Positions 43,609 through 56,581 of a DNA stretch of 64,000 nt are shown one piece after another. Every line of letters starts with the position of its first letter. Positions within the stretch are counted from its first letter, which is position 1. The notes below the pieces were generated by a model that saw nothing but the letters and a program-made list of their open reading frames with translations, searched no databases and had not been told where the DNA came from. This DNA is from Heliocybe sulcata (lineage: Eukaryota; Basidiomycota; Agaricomycetes; Gloeophyllales; Gloeophyllaceae), in assembly GCA_004369045.1 (NCBI GenBank), contig ML213503.1, forward strand, positions 1,129,343 through 1,193,342, given 5' to 3'. Made by a program: the position numbers and the translations under genes.

Positions 43609-45342
43609 TCAAAGCCGCCCAAATTTGTCCAGAGGGGGACGACCCCAGGTCGGCTACAGCTGAAATGAGCGGATGCATGCGTGAAAAGGGAGGCAACACA
43701 TACAATGGGCTCAGGCTTATTGCCCAGGATGTTCTCGATCTTCTCCATTACAGCCGGGGTCAGCTTGGGAATAACCTCGATAGCCTGCAAGTTGTCCAGC
43801 ACTTGCTCTGGCCTGGACGCCCCGAGGATAACAGTACTGGTGTTTGGGTTCTTGGCGACCCAAGCAAGAGCAAGGTGTGCCACGCTGCAGCCGAGTTCTA
43901 CCAACCAGTTTATCTCGAGTCCGCAGTATCAGAATTCAGGACTGAACCCACCGTCCTTAGCCAAGGTGCCCAAATCTTGTACGATTTGCAGCTTCTTCCG
44001 GCCCTCCTCTTCGCCGAAGCTGTCAATCAGCTCCTTCAAGAAGGGCAAGTCGGCGTGCTTGGCAAGACGTGAATCGCTAGGAATGCCTTTGTTGTACTGG
44101 CATCATCATCAGCAAATGAGCGCAGAGTGCCCGAGGCCTTGAATACCTTTCCCGTCAACAAGCCACCGGCAAGAGCAGAGAACACCGTGGTGCCAGTTCC
44201 GTATTTTCTGTAGATCGGGCTACGGACAAGAAACCGTCAAGAAGCGAGGAATGGACCAATGAAGCATAACATACTCATACTCCTTCTCCGGCCGCTCCCG
44301 GTGAAGCATGCTGTAAAGCGTGGACGCATATCAGACACGTCACACGCGGAAAGCGCAGCGAACTCACTGGTGCTGGCATTGTTCGGCCACCGGTGCTATG
44401 AGCCCATAGACATGCGCCACATCTGTCGAAGAGCTGCATGGATGTTCCTTCCCCGAGTATTTGATACGTGGTACTCACGGTGCGCTTCCTCGAGTTCCTG
44501 CGCAGACCATTCTGACGTCGCCCAATAGAAGGACTGCATATCTTTCGGCTTAGACTATATCTCAGTACGGCGTAAACAAGTCCTCTCACCCAGCCTTGGT
44601 CAATGACATAGTTGAATGCGCGGACGACCTCCTCCATCGGCACTGTAGACTTCACGTGTCATGACCGGTGATGTTGAAACAGAATGAAGAACACTCGCCT
44701 GTGGGATCAGGCCGATGCGAGAAGATCACATCAACATAATCCAGTCCCAGCCGTTGCAAAGACGCCTGAGTGCCCTCGATGATACTGTACCCATGGTTAA
44801 GCAGGTCACGTCTCTCAGTAGCTTTCAGACGCCTACTGTTTCCTCGAGAGGCCCGTGTCATTCGGTCCATCTCCTCCCCAGAACAGCTTTGTGCTAATGA
44901 TGAGGTCACTACGGCGCAGGTTCAACTCTTTAATGACACGGCCCCTACGTTCATCAATGGATATCCGACTTTCGGACAGCATGCACGTAGACAGCTTACA
45001 TCTCCTGCTCGGATCTCCCTTCGGCATATCCCTCTGCAGTATCGAACATGTTGATTCCATTTTCAAATGCAATCTTAATGATTTCCTGCCGACGGGATAG
45101 GTGGATACGTGAGAGGGTGCCTTTGGCTCGCAAGATACCGAACCAACCTTGACCGGATCACCCACGACGGTACCACCCAAGGTCAGCCCTGACCATCTAC
45201 TGGTCAGACCGCTGTCAGCATGATATCATCAAACAGGAGACCCACATCCTCCTAGGGAGAAGACAGGGACCCGCAGGCCACTGGAACCCAGCCTGCGAAA
45301 CGGCATGTTCTTTGGGTCATACGGCTTGTATTCCTGGGCCAT
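43609..45342 (-). CDS. Aldo-keto reductase, K+-channel beta-subunit type
   Basis: NADPH-binding TIM-barrel enzyme of the AKR6-like group (Shaker beta-subunit type). 13 exons: 45246-45342, 45148-45188, 45000-45085, 44837-44944, 44699-44784, 44590-44642, 44479-44533, 44368-44422, 44275-44310, 44147-44219, 43952-44096, 43704-43897, 43609-43653; 357 residues. The catalytic Asp/Tyr/Lys/His set is visible as [18 protein letters not shown] and [21 protein letters not shown] and [16 protein letters not shown] are typical of the beta-subunit type. The C-terminal [13 protein letters not shown] is the cofactor-phosphate site. Intron 5 is GC-AG. An alternating TATATATA at about 45425-45432 lies some 85 bp upstream of the ATG and could be the TATA box. 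The physiological substrate is unknown. Confidence 0.93.
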
Positions 45343-46143
45343 GTCGGGACAAAGTTACTGATGGACTCTGAGTGAAGGCCAAGCGTCCGCGGGGAGAAGA
45401 TTTATCGCAAAGCGAAGGGCACTCGATATATATGTGTGTCCTTATTAATCAGTACTCACAAAATGCGGGAAATAATCGGAGAATTGGCCGCGACGCTCAC
45501 CAGAGCCACCATCTACGACGGGTGCCTGAGTAATTGCGAGGGTGCAGGCAAAAATAAAGCTGGTCATCAGGCCGGATGGCGGGCGCTTTGGTGCGGATAT
45601 GTCAGGATTACAGTCGGAGCTCGGAAGCTACACGGTCTGGAAGGCATTTGGTGAGAGCGCGTACAAAGAGAAAAGAATGCACTAGCTCACAGTGCGATAA
45701 GGCCGAGAAGGCGCTACTGAGAGTTCCACAGATCAGCTTCATTTCAGGACCCGTACACTCACAGGATCATAAGCCCTATTTCCGATACGTCCAATCGCAA
45801 CTCCCGGAACCGAGCAGGAGCAGTATGTTCGCGTCAGCACCTGATTGGACGACTCCAAGCATGCCTTCTCCCTGACGACTCCGTCGAATGAGAGGAAGTA
45901 CTGGTGCGAACCACTCACTTCACAGTGAGCATTACTGAGATTGTATAGATGCGAGTTGTTATTGTATATACATGTTACAGTTGCGAATGTTGCAAACGAA
46001 TCCAATGCATAATGATAAACCTAAACACAGCATATCACTGAGGTGCGCGAAAACAAGAAGAACTGACCAACATCAGCTATGTGCCGGTTCCGTCGAAAGC
46101 AGAACTATTCCAAAAAGTCCCAATAATACAGATGGTACAGGCA
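45343..46143. other. Intergenic, about 800 bp
   Basis: No supported gene on either strand. It holds the promoter of the aldo-keto reductase at the left, with a TATA-like tract near 45425, and the 3' UTR of the PSAP membrane protein at the right. Confidence 0.55.
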
Positions 46144-48022
46144 CTATGACTCAGGTGAAGAAGGTAGTGCGTCTGCGTGAACCCCGATTCCGGCGCGTGA
46201 CGAAGGCCTTGGTTCTTCGTCATCAACAGATTGCTCTCCTCCAAACTCCTCAAGAGGTGGAGCGCTGGCCGAGAATTCGTCTCCAGCTAGCGCTGGTAGA
46301 TGCGAAACTTCATCCATGTCATCTGAAGGAGGAGCTGAAGGGAAGTTATCCTCAGGCACAAGCGGTGGGGCGCTTGGCATCCCAACACACTCCTCGAACG
46401 GAGGCGCTGACGGTTCCGAGTCAACAAGATCCTCCTCAAACGAAGAAGGATAGTCGTAGAATAGGGGAGCAGCCAGCTGTGCCTTGGTGGGTGGCGGAGG
46501 CAACTGTGATGAGGAAGCTACACATGAGCCTGTCGTGTATACTCGAGGTTCTTGACCGAAGCTTGAGTCGTGTGATGACTGGCTGTAGTCTAGATCTTCA
46601 TCGTACCACGATGGGACACGCGGTCGGGGATCCGAAGACATGCCATTGTGATCGTCGACTTGAGGAGGAGCACTCGACATTGCAGCCATACGGGCAAGCA
46701 CAGCCTTATCGTCTGTGGCCACGTGAGCTACCGTGTTGGCAGGAGGTAATGACATTTCCTCGTCGTCATTACCCGAGAATGGAGGCAGCGACTCGGAATC
46801 CGGATCCATGAAGGGCGAATTCGGAATGTGAAGGTGCAAGGAGTCATCACGGCCAAGAGATCTGTATGGTGTGCGGTAATAGGCGGGTGGGAAAGGAGGA
46901 GATGAAGGCGGGGTGGTGGACCGCACAGGGGGCTCCGGAAGATGTTCATGCAAGGATGAACGCGATACAGACCGCATAGATTGCGGTCTGGTATTCGCAT
47001 GTAGAGACGCAGCGAGATTCGAAGAACTCGTCATCGACGGAGAGCGCGACCTGGGTCGTGATGACGAGCGGTCGGAACGGTTATCTCGCAAGTCTCCTCT
47101 CGATGTTGAGCGCAGAGAGTCGGCATGTTTTTGAGCTACACGCCGTCCTCGCCTTCGACGGAAGGATTGGCGGGCATTGGCTTTCCATCTCGCTGTAGCC
47201 CTGACCCACATTCTTTTTTGAGAGCGAATAAGCTGAGCGTCTGAGGGATCCTCGTCTTCTATCGGTTCATCTTCACCGTCACCCCTGCGGCGCAGCTTTT
47301 TCTCCGGGTCCTTCGTCCTCGCTATTTTCCGCCGTCTGCGCCAGTATGCAGACACACCAATAACGACGATGATTAGAATTGCGAGGAGGACAGATAAAAC
47401 GGCGATGATGGTAGTCGGGCGGGGGCTGTCGTCACTCGGCTTCCAGCCATATGGTAACGAATCATAAAGGTCGTCATATGAGATAGACGTTGAGGTCGCC
47501 TCGGTGGACCCGCTCGAGCTGGGGGATGATGTGCTGCCTGCAGCATCATCTACAGGCATTGACGTGGGGATCTACAAGGGACTTTAAGGGACACGTGCTG
47601 CCGCGAGGAGACCAAGCACATACCGAGCGTGTAATCGTAGATCCGTATAGAGTGTACTCGCTCATCTTGCGCCAGCGACCGTCTGTGCCAGATTCATACT
47701 TGTCGGCAAGGGACGCGCCGCGCCTAGAGGCTTGGTGTTTTGTCGGAGTCGGAAATGGAGCGTCGGGGGCGGAAACAGTTCGGCTTGGGGTTTGTAATGA
47801 CTGGTTGTCGATAAACGGATAGAGGAAGGTGAGCGGCGCTGCTTGGAGGGGCCTTGCATCAACCGACGACGAGGAGCCTGCGACTGTGGCTATGAGAGCC
47901 AGCAGGCCCGAGGACGGGGTAGCCGATGACGAAAGGGACTGTGGGGACCGCCGAGCACGACGCCGAGACCTTGTTGGGCGAGCTTGGAGAGCGATATGCG
48001 CACTGGAGGTGCCTCCAGCCAT
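46144..48022 (-). CDS. Single-pass membrane protein with PPAY and three PSAP motifs
   Basis: Exons 47624-48022 and 46144-47571; 608 residues; no family recognised. The N-terminal 185 residues are Ser/Thr-rich with several Arg near the start. One clear membrane helix lies at about residues 186-209 (IIAVLSVLLAILIIVVIGVS), followed by AYWRRRRK, so the positive-inside rule puts the long C-terminal part in the cytosol. That tail holds a basic RRRRGRR stretch, many SR/RS pairs, a PPAY motif (361-364) and three PSAP motifs at 520, 532 and 544, exactly 12 residues apart and set in acidic surroundings. PPxY is a known ligand of Rsp5/Nedd4 WW domains and PSAP of the Tsg101/Vps23 UEV domain. A ubiquitin- or ESCRT-linked adaptor is therefore a fair inference, not a proven role. 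Confidence 0.78.
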
Positions 48023-48581
48023 GGGCTTGGCAGGACTTAAGAGAGAACTCTATCGTGCCAAGTGGTCTTGCCGGGTCGGATCACTAATTAGGATGAATTG
48101 GGTAATCCGGCCTTGACAGATCGTCACAGCGGCTGCAGGCGGCTGGTATGTGCGCTCAACGTCGAGTCCGACGGCGGGCAAAGCGGCGGCGGCGTCGAGG
48201 GGGCACAGCAGGCGGGCACAAAGGCAAAGACGAGGCCAGACGCGAGGAGGAATTCATGTACACCCTTTTTAGCCCCTTCTGGTTGATGAAACGCTCTAAT
48301 TATACACCATGTCTTATGTATACCTAACTATATATAAAACAGTCGCACAAATATCCTCGGTGCGGCCAACGTGCACCCTTCTGGAAATCCTCTTTGCATA
48401 CGGGCATCGACAGCAATCCATCACAGAGCACGGGTTCTGCCAGGCTCGACCGCACCTAGCCTTTTCGGGCACCGAGGACACAACTGTGCATAGCCTATAC
48501 CCTGGACCAACGTAACCTTGTCGTATGGAAGGACGCTATAGGCGCCCTGCACACCCCCCGGTGGTCGATCCAGGGCATTCT
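48023..48581. other. Intergenic, about 560 bp
   Basis: No supported gene. The left part is the promoter of the PSAP membrane protein and the right part the SIN3 3' UTR, both on the minus strand. Confidence 0.55.
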
Positions 48582-51500
48582 CTACTGAAGCAGACGGCAT
48601 TGCTTCCGTTCTTCATGCTTCGCAGAGACCCGGTCTCGCAGCCACTTGTCATCTGCAGCGGTCCGTCGCTGCCAAACAAAGTCCTCGGTTCCCGCTTCAT
48701 AGAATATCTTGTACGTGCCCAAGCTGATCCGTATCGCCAGTCTGTTCTCGACCACGCTTTGGCCGGTTTGTGGCGTGTCTTCCTCCGGCAAGCATCTGTA
48801 TGTTCAGGTCAGTGAATGAAGTTCATCAGCTGTCGCGGCGAACCACGGACCGTCTCATGAACGGCGTCCTCAAGCGCCCGCTGTCTTTTGCCGATGGCAT
48901 CCATTCGGTACGATGCCTCGTGATAAACGTATCGATGTACTCTCTCCAGCGCTCCGACTCCGAGGTACCTTCATCCACACTTGCGTCATCTGGGCCTACG
49001 AGCTGAATGCGCATTACTTTCCCCAGACGATCCTGCAAAACCCGTCAGGGGCTCGGACTCAGTAACTGTAAAAATGAAAGGCTAGAACAGGCTCACCCAT
49101 TCAATCCTATATAGACCATCAGCTGACCCAATCCATCGTTCGGCCTCCCGCCGATATCGGATGATATCGTGCGTTGTAGGCGTTTCTATACGCCGGGCTT
49201 TCTGCAGTAAGAACCACAGCTCCTGGCTCTTAGTATCAGTAAATATCGTATGAACCTGGAACCACATTTCGATATCAGTCGTTATCAGATTGCATGCATG
49301 ACGCGCATACCTGCTTGATGAGGGCTATAATAAGCTTGTCTAACGTGAATATATAGTATGACTGCAGGACTGTCAGCCCAATACAGTGAAGACAGATCTC
49401 TGACTGACCTGATGGCCAAAGAACCATCGACATTGCTCTTCGAATGTCGGCGTGTCCATCTCGCCGTCCCATAATTTCACCAACGCCTCATGGAGATATT
49501 TCCAGAGAACGTTCGACCCGGGCCCATCGGACAACGTCGCGATTGCCCGCTCGAGCACCGATGCAGGCCCATTGGGATCCTCGAGGCCCAACTCGACAGC
49601 CACAGGATTCGGCAACAAAGCCTCATGATTCTGAGCCGCATGTCTGGCGCCTTGCTCCTTGCAGATGTTCAATCGCGAGTACATAGTCTGCGAGCATCAC
49701 TGTCAGCACCAGAGCTGAAGCTATAAACGGAAGCAGCGGCAAGAAGAATGTTTCACCTGGATCAGACGCAACAGCGTGTAGAAACGTTCGTTAGCAAAGA
49801 ACGGACGGCGTCGGGCGGGGGTTTGTCCCGCTTGCGGAGCGCCTTCTGGCAAGCCACTGGCCGACTCGTGTATCCACACATCCCCCGTTTCAGGCTCAAA
49901 GCCCCTCTGCAGCTCCTGTTCATCAGGAGACAGACCTGGCGAAGTAGACCTCGAGTTTGGCGCGGAAACAGTCCTTCGCTCCCGCGCAGTCTCAAGCAAC
50001 TTCGTGCGCAGATCGCCAGCGGCGACACCGCCATTCTGCACGCCACTTGCCGATCTACCACCGCCCAATTGCTCCTTATTCCCCTCCGAGCTCTCTTCCT
50101 CATCCGGCCCGAGATCCCTAGAAGATGACCCAGAGGCTTGATGAGATTGCGATTGCATAAGCAACAGCGGGATGAAGGCATGCATGAAGCGGGATAAACG
50201 CCTTCGTTCTTGGAGACCGTATTGCAATTGGTGATGCTGGAGATAATGGTGGACCAACTCGAGTGAATCCGTCAAAAGCCCCGCATCGCTGAAATCATAC
50301 TCCAGCTGGAAACCAGGAGAACCTTCAGTAAAAGAGGCCCGCAGGTCCTCAGCGCGCTTCTGCAGCTGCTCGGTCCTGACGGCCTCGATCTCGGTGACAT
50401 AGAACTTTGCCGTGATAAAGCCCTTGTCCTTCTGCTTGAATGCAGACGCCTGATAGTCCAACGATCTGTAGAAGTTCCTGGCGTCGATCTCCCGCCAGAC
50501 CGGGCTGTACTCCCGCTGAATCCTCTTCCACTCTTCCTCCTTCCGCCGGAGTCTCGTCAGCACCACAGGAACTGCCACACTCGGACAATCCTGTAGCCCC
50601 TGCCAGATCTCTGCCCAAGAGTGTTCGCCATACACCTTCTTGATCGTCTTCTGATAGATAGCCTTGCTATACCCACCAAGGTCCCGCCTGAGCCTAAAGA
50701 CAGCCCGCTCCTCATTGGCCATTTCATCAATGCGCAGATTGAGCGCCTCCAGATGCACGATGGTTCGAGACATCGCTTCAAGGATAACGTGGAACTCATG
50801 CCGTTCCTCTTCCGTCTTGTGCAGCGCCTCTTCATTGCCATTCTTCCTGTGCGTGACGAACCCAGAGTCCTCAGACGCCCACACAGGGTTGGACACCCAC
50901 TCGTTATTCAGCACAGACTTGCACAGCTGGTCCCGGCCAGAACACGCCAGCCTGTTCTCCTACAATCCAGCAGATTATCCATAACCAGACTGCGAAGACA
51001 TTCAAAACAACGCGGACTCACCGTCTCGGGCAGTCGCCTGTAGCTCGGGCTCTCACCATTATTCAAGACCTTCGCCGACGACGTATCCGGCGGACCCGTC
51101 CTAATACTCCCCGGCGGGCCCATCTCCACATCTCCCTCATGCTCATCATACCCGACAAACTCTTTAAACCGCTTCATCAGATCGCCCGCTCCCGCATCCC
51201 CAATGAACGCCTCCGCCTTCTGTATCAGCGTCTTCGTGTCGATCATGTCGTGTCCAAACATATCCAGCAGCTTCAAAAAATCGCCGTATATCCCCCTCGA
51301 CTCGAGCAGGATCTTCGCCGTATCGAAGAAGGTGACAGCGTCGAGCGCCGAGGACGGCAGGTGTGCGTGGGCATGGTGGAAATGCGGTATTGGGGGCTGC
51401 TGGATTGCGGACTGCTGCTGAGTAGGCGCGTGCTGAGAGAGCTGGTTGGTCTGCAGCTGACCGCGATGGTCCCGATGGTGGGCTTGCTGTTGCTGAGCAT

Positions 51501-53813
51501 GCGGCGGAGTAGCAGGCCTTTGATACGGCGAGTAAGGAGGCGTCGAAGGCTCGGGTTTGTGCTGCGTCTTAGGCCGCTTCACCTGTATCCACATCCCACC
51601 GATAACAATAACAACGCGTTGATTATAAGATGAGAGCGCATGGTCGATCAGCAGACACATTCACTCACTCTACTTCCTCCCTTCCCAGACACAGGCGTCT
51701 GCTCCTTTTCCGTAGGCGCGGGCCGCTTCCTCCTCTTTGCGGGCACTTTCTTCTCCCCACCCTTAACCGTATCTTTCACCTTTTCGCCGTCTCCAGGCTG
51801 CGGCAGAATAGCCTGCGCACCGAGATTACTGACCTGGCTCTGGATCTCCGGCAGGAAGTATTTAAACTCATCAAACAGATCCGGCGCGTCCTTGAACAGC
51901 ATTGTCACCTGCGCGTACACTTGCGTCTGCTGAATCTACGCAACACCCCTATATCAGCCACACCGGACGCCATTCAAACGGAATCCGAAGAAAGAACCGA
52001 CTCACATCCCTCGGATCCTTCGCACTTGCGCTCGCCTTCTGCTGACTCTGCAATATCTCTAGAAACTGCTTGTACACCTCCGGGCCCTCCGAAAACCTGC
52101 TCTTGATCTTGTTCAGGTACTGTATCGCGTTCTGGAACTGTTTATTCTGCTCCTCCTTCGACTGCTCCTGCCGTGCATACGCGCCTAGATAACTGGCGGC
52201 AGCTGCGGTGCTGTTCGGCCCAGCGAGACCCGGGGAGTACATCGGAGGGTGGCCGAAGGGGACACCACCAGCGAAGTGGTAGGCGATGGAGGGCGTGGTG
52301 GGGCGCGACCCGGTGAGACTGGGATGGAGCTGGCCGCCGTATCCCGGGGGAAGGAGCTGGGGAGGCGCTTGGAGAGACGGTGGTTGTGAGTGATGCGTAG
52401 GAAGGCCTGGTGTCAGCTGGTCCCGGCCGATGCCTCTCGGGACAAGCGGGTCGAACGGCTGCATACTGGGATGGTGCGCGACCGAAGGATGGGCTTGCAA
52501 TATATGGGCCTGTGTTGATTGTGTGATGACACCGTCGGGAGTGGTGACGGTGATGTTAGTGTCTCGAGGATCGGCGGAGCAGTCGATACGGTAGCCTGGA
52601 GGAAGGAATGTGTTGAATCCCTGTATGAGGAAAGGATTGCCTTGGAAGAGCATAGAGACGCGTTGGATTACGCCTGGCGTATCCAGCCTAGAAGACGCAG
52701 GTCAGTACAGAAAACGTATACAGGAGGTAAGACTGCGCTAGCAGTGAACAAGAAGCCGATGCTTGTCAGTCTGAACTGAATGACCACCCAAAGAATGCAG
52801 CTCAGTGCAGGGCGCGAAGTACGGCCGCGGCTGTCACGGAGCTAAGGTTCGATTCGGGCTGCAGAGTGCAAGTCCCAAGCGCCAGGCGACGCAGCATGCC
52901 ACTCACCACGGGCGGCTTTTAAATGATAGCGCGCCCGTCCATACGGAGTTCCCAGCCCGGACCCCCCTTGCGAGATAACTTGCAACCCTCGCCCTAAACC
53001 ATCGCAAACATTCCCGAGCCGTCATCGCGAACAATAACTAACTCACAATTCACTTTTGAAATCCTTCATGATGTCCAAGAACCGATTGTACACGTCAGGC
53101 TGATCCTGGAACTGGGCCTTGACGGCGTCGAGGTAACTCAGCGCGTCCGTCACGTTCAACGGCCTGGCCGCTGCGTCCCCACCCGTTTTCGGTGGTGGCG
53201 TTGGAGAAGGCTCCGGCGAGCTTCCTGCCAGTGGTCGCGCCTCACGCAGAGCACCCATAAGCTTAGTTTCTGATTCCATAGGAGGAATGATAGACGCAGG
53301 AGCGCCGGACGAGGAGCCAGGTCGTACGTCCTGAGGAATTGGTGTGGCGGTGGTTGAAGTCGGAGGCGGCATGGGTGTGGGTGGATTAGACTCTTTCGGT
53401 GCCAGGACAGGAGAACTAGGGCCAGAAGTGCGCGCCAGAGCAGTAGGTTCTGACGCACTCGGCGGTGCTGGATCGCGCACCTCATCCACAGGCCTTGCTG
53501 GAAGTTCGCCTAACACGGGCGCCTCGTCCACATCCATCTTCACATCTTCAATTTCGTCTGTAACTCTATCTTGCTCCGCCTCTTGCGCAGGCAGGGGCGG
53601 CTCGCGGTGTGGTCGGGATGCAGGGGACTTTTCGCGTGGCACGGGCGGCGGTTGCGTGGCGGGCGCTGGTTCTGCTGTTGTCGACTGCGGAGGCGGCGCG
53701 AGCGGTGCAGAGGCTGGGCGCGAGCGAGGCGGGGAGGGAGGACGCGGAGGAGGGTCCATGGCTGGGGTGACGAGAGAGGATCGAGAATGAAACAAGGCGT
53801 GGCGAGAGTCCAT
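48582..53813 (-). CDS. SIN3: Transcriptional corepressor SIN3
   Basis: Scaffold of the Rpd3 histone deacetylase complexes in the nucleus. 10 exons: 53047-53813, 52006-52687, 51669-51935, 51022-51582, 49757-50959, 49409-49687, 49311-49361, 49097-49255, 48851-49032, 48582-48795; 1454 residues (yeast 1536). PAH1 (from about 226, [13 protein letters not shown]) is split by the first intron and ends near [12 protein letters not shown]2 starts near 437 ([13 protein letters not shown]) and PAH3 near 655 ([13 protein letters not shown]). The HDAC-interacting domain follows: [24 protein letters not shown] and [14 protein letters not shown]. The Sin3 C-terminal region includes TLLRLIQ joined to [12 protein letters not shown], then [11 protein letters not shown] and [14 protein letters not shown]. 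The N-terminal 220 residues are Pro/Ser/Ala-rich. The first coding intron is 359 bp, far above the local norm. Confidence 0.96.
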
Positions 53814-55282
53814 CTTATCTTATCGCCCGGCGAGAATTGTCGCACGAACGACTTCAAGCTCCTACAGTTTCGGGGTCAGTGGCTCATTTCCCGAGGACAA
53901 CCGTTCCCCTTAGGGCAAAATACATAGACAGCAGGGATGTAGAGTCTATAGCTGGAGGTAGCGCTGAGCGCTGAAACGCGGGTGACCACCGAGAGCTTGG
54001 ACGTCTGACTGTAGGATTTATGCAATCCCTTGCATTCCAGAAGTAGTTAAGGGACCCCGGACTGTTCAAGCAAGGGTACGTCGAGGGTTTACTCTGGAGG
54101 CTAAGTTAGAGGAAGGCGAAACTCAAGAGATACTCACGCAATTATACTCGGACACAGCTTGAAGCGTTTCACAATCGAGCTTAGCACCAGAAACCGGGAG
54201 CCGTTGCAGGTCGAAGCGTGCACCGAGCTGGGCAACACTCAAAGGGCGCTTGCGACGACGAGGGGAAATAGTTAGAGGGGAAAAGCATTAATGGGTTGGG
54301 AGCAGAAAGGCAGAATTTATATGTTTATACAAAATGAAATGTGACGTATATGTATGTCGATGGCATCGGACAGAAGGGGAAGTAAGAGAGAAGCAGTGAA
54401 GTGGCGTGAGACAAAAAATCAGAAGGGGATAGAAGCCGACCATATCAAGGCAAGCACGGTACTGTCCAGATCAAAAATTCAGACCAAAGGCTCTGCCATC
54501 TATTTTCTGGTATCGGAGGAGGCATAATTCATCTCACCAGAGGTGGGCAACTCACGCGGAAATTATAGGAAACTTCCCTACCGCCCTACATGAAGTCAGC
54601 CTGCAGACGTAGAGTCGCATTCCTCGACCTGGTGATGGAGATTACGACACTTATAATTACGAGGATTGTGCAAGGAACAAGCAAGAAAATATAAAGATGG
54701 TGTATACCGAGGCAACCGATATTATAGATATGCATGCACCATAGCAGCTCAATTGATAAAGTACCCCAGTGAAATTGACAAAACGAGTGCTCTCTGGATG
54801 CTGAAGGAGCTGTCTAACTAGAGCTCTATGAGTCGGATGTGGCAAGCCAGGAAAGGTGACGTGACGGATATGTATCACAGGCGCAACGGTGCACGTGATT
54901 GTAGCCGTTTCCCGGGGGCCACCTCGCACTTAGTAAAGCCAAAATTTAGCTGTAGAGACCACTTCCTTGTGCATCATAAATTCACTAATATAACTCTTTT
55001 GCAAGACTCATAGCATTATTAACGCGCCCTGAATCACGTAAGTCTGCCAGGTCCAATGTTTACATTCATTCTTTGTTTCACATTCAGAGACACTACCGTA
55101 CTACTGAGTAAAGCACTACCAAAGCAGCGCTGGGCCTAAGATTAACCATAAATTATAAATAAACTAGATCAGGCAAAGCAAACCAGCGAAGCGAGATCGC
55201 GAACTGCAAAGGGCTCGCTGGACCATTACTGAAAAAGGCAGCAACATGAATCAAATAAATGACAAACTGAGCTGTGAAAACT
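53814..55282. other. Intergenic, about 1.47 kb: SIN3 promoter and leader
   Basis: No supported coding gene. The part next to SIN3 may hold a 5' UTR intron: a good donor (GTGAGTAT on the minus strand, from 54137) and an acceptor at about 53862 would remove 276 bp. A CACGTG palindrome lies at 54892-54897. The right end should hold the 3' UTR of the membrane protein gene. Confidence 0.45.
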
Positions 55283-56581
55283 TCAAGCATTAGACTTCCC
55301 CCGTTTAAAGAACCCCCTCGGACTCGCCGCCCCGCTCCCATCAGCGGGAGGCGTCGCCGCACCCGGAGGAGGCAGATGACTTCTCACACTAGCGGGAGAG
55401 GGCGTCCTGGCAGAAGACGGTGTGGCGGGTCGCTGGTGGAAGTATGTGCGCAGGCTGCTGTCGGATGCTTTAGACGCCCGAAACCGCTCTTCCCGTACTC
55501 TCTGCACGTAATCCTCCGCCTCTGGAGAGCCTGGCGCAGGGAAGAAGTACGGCGCCTGGTACGGATTGGTTCGTTGGGGAAGAGGTGGGGGGAGCGAGGG
55601 TGCCCGGGACTTCTTATTAAGACCTGTGTGCGCACAGCGGTGGTTTAGGAATGAGAGACAAGGATGGAGACGGCAGTACTGACATCTGTCGACCGAGCGC
55701 GCGCGGAGGAGGTTGCGCTCGCCCTGTGCTTCTTCCTCCTCTTCCTCAGTCTTCTCGAACGCCTCCGGGGGCATGGTCTTGCGCCGCTCCGGCAACCCAA
55801 GCCCAAACCCCTTCTTTTCCCTCCGCCTGCCCGAGGTAGGACTAACGCTGCCTTCGCCCTCTCCGTCGCTGAACACCGTAGCTTTCTCTTTCCCGGTCGC
55901 AGACAAAGCGGGTACAGGACTGCTTACGGACCGTTCGAGCTTTTTCCTCCTGTCCATCTTCGCGGAGCTGAGACTCTTGCCTAACATCCTCAACGCCTTT
56001 TTGCACGGCTTTTGTGGCACGAGCGGGTCCACCACGGCCGAGTCGAGGCGTACAGCGGACGTCGATGCCACTTTCTCCTGCGGGGGCCCCTGCGGGATGA
56101 CCGGCTGGGCCTGTGGAATGATGGGTGACGCGTCCGCAATGGGAGACAACGATCGGACGCGTGCGGACCTGGTCCTACTTCTTGACCGTTCTCGAGGAAG
56201 GCTGAGCTGGATAGTCGAGACAGGAGGGATGGCAAGCCTGTCTTGGAACGTCACGCGAGGCGAAGGGCCGTCGGAGAGTGTCGACTGCGACAAATACGAG
56301 CCGACGCTACTTCTCGGGGACTGATCGTGGGTCCCGTCGGAACGTCTTGGAGACGGAAGGGATTTAATGGGCTCGACAGCGAAGGCGATAGTTTGGCCTG
56401 GTAGGATGTAGCTGAAGGCCATGGAAAGGATGCTCTGATGATTCACCGCAACTTCAGTCAGACTGCATCACAACCGAGGTGACCTGCATCAGTGACTCAC
56501 CAGGGTAAATCCAACTGAGCCGGCGACGACGGTCAGGGCGCCGACAGCCACGCCTTTCGATACGCCGTACATGTAGTCCAT
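55283..56581 (-). CDS. Uncharacterised protein with N-terminal membrane segment
   Basis: Exons 56501-56581 and 55283-56434; 410 residues as drawn. The N-terminus (MDYMYGVSKGVAVGALTVVA) runs into GSVGFTLSILSMAFSYILPG, so about 40 hydrophobic residues could form one long or two short membrane segments. The rest is Ser/Pro/Arg-rich with acidic runs and looks cytosolic and disordered. A 60-nt stretch inside exon 2 (about 55625-55684) has a GTCAGT donor and a CACACAG acceptor and keeps the frame whether or not it is removed. If spliced, the product is 390 residues. If retained, a Cys/His-rich block (CQYCRLHPC) is included. I do not recognise the family. Confidence 0.7.

Noticed and set aside
31744-45342. 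TRK transporter and K+-channel-beta-type reductase as a functional pair
   Set aside because: Beta subunits partner with Shaker-type channels, not Trk transporters; the genes lie about 9 kb apart with unrelated genes between them.
45972-46811. 279-residue plus-strand open frame
   Set aside because: Antisense to the tail of the PSAP membrane protein; no domain or splice context.
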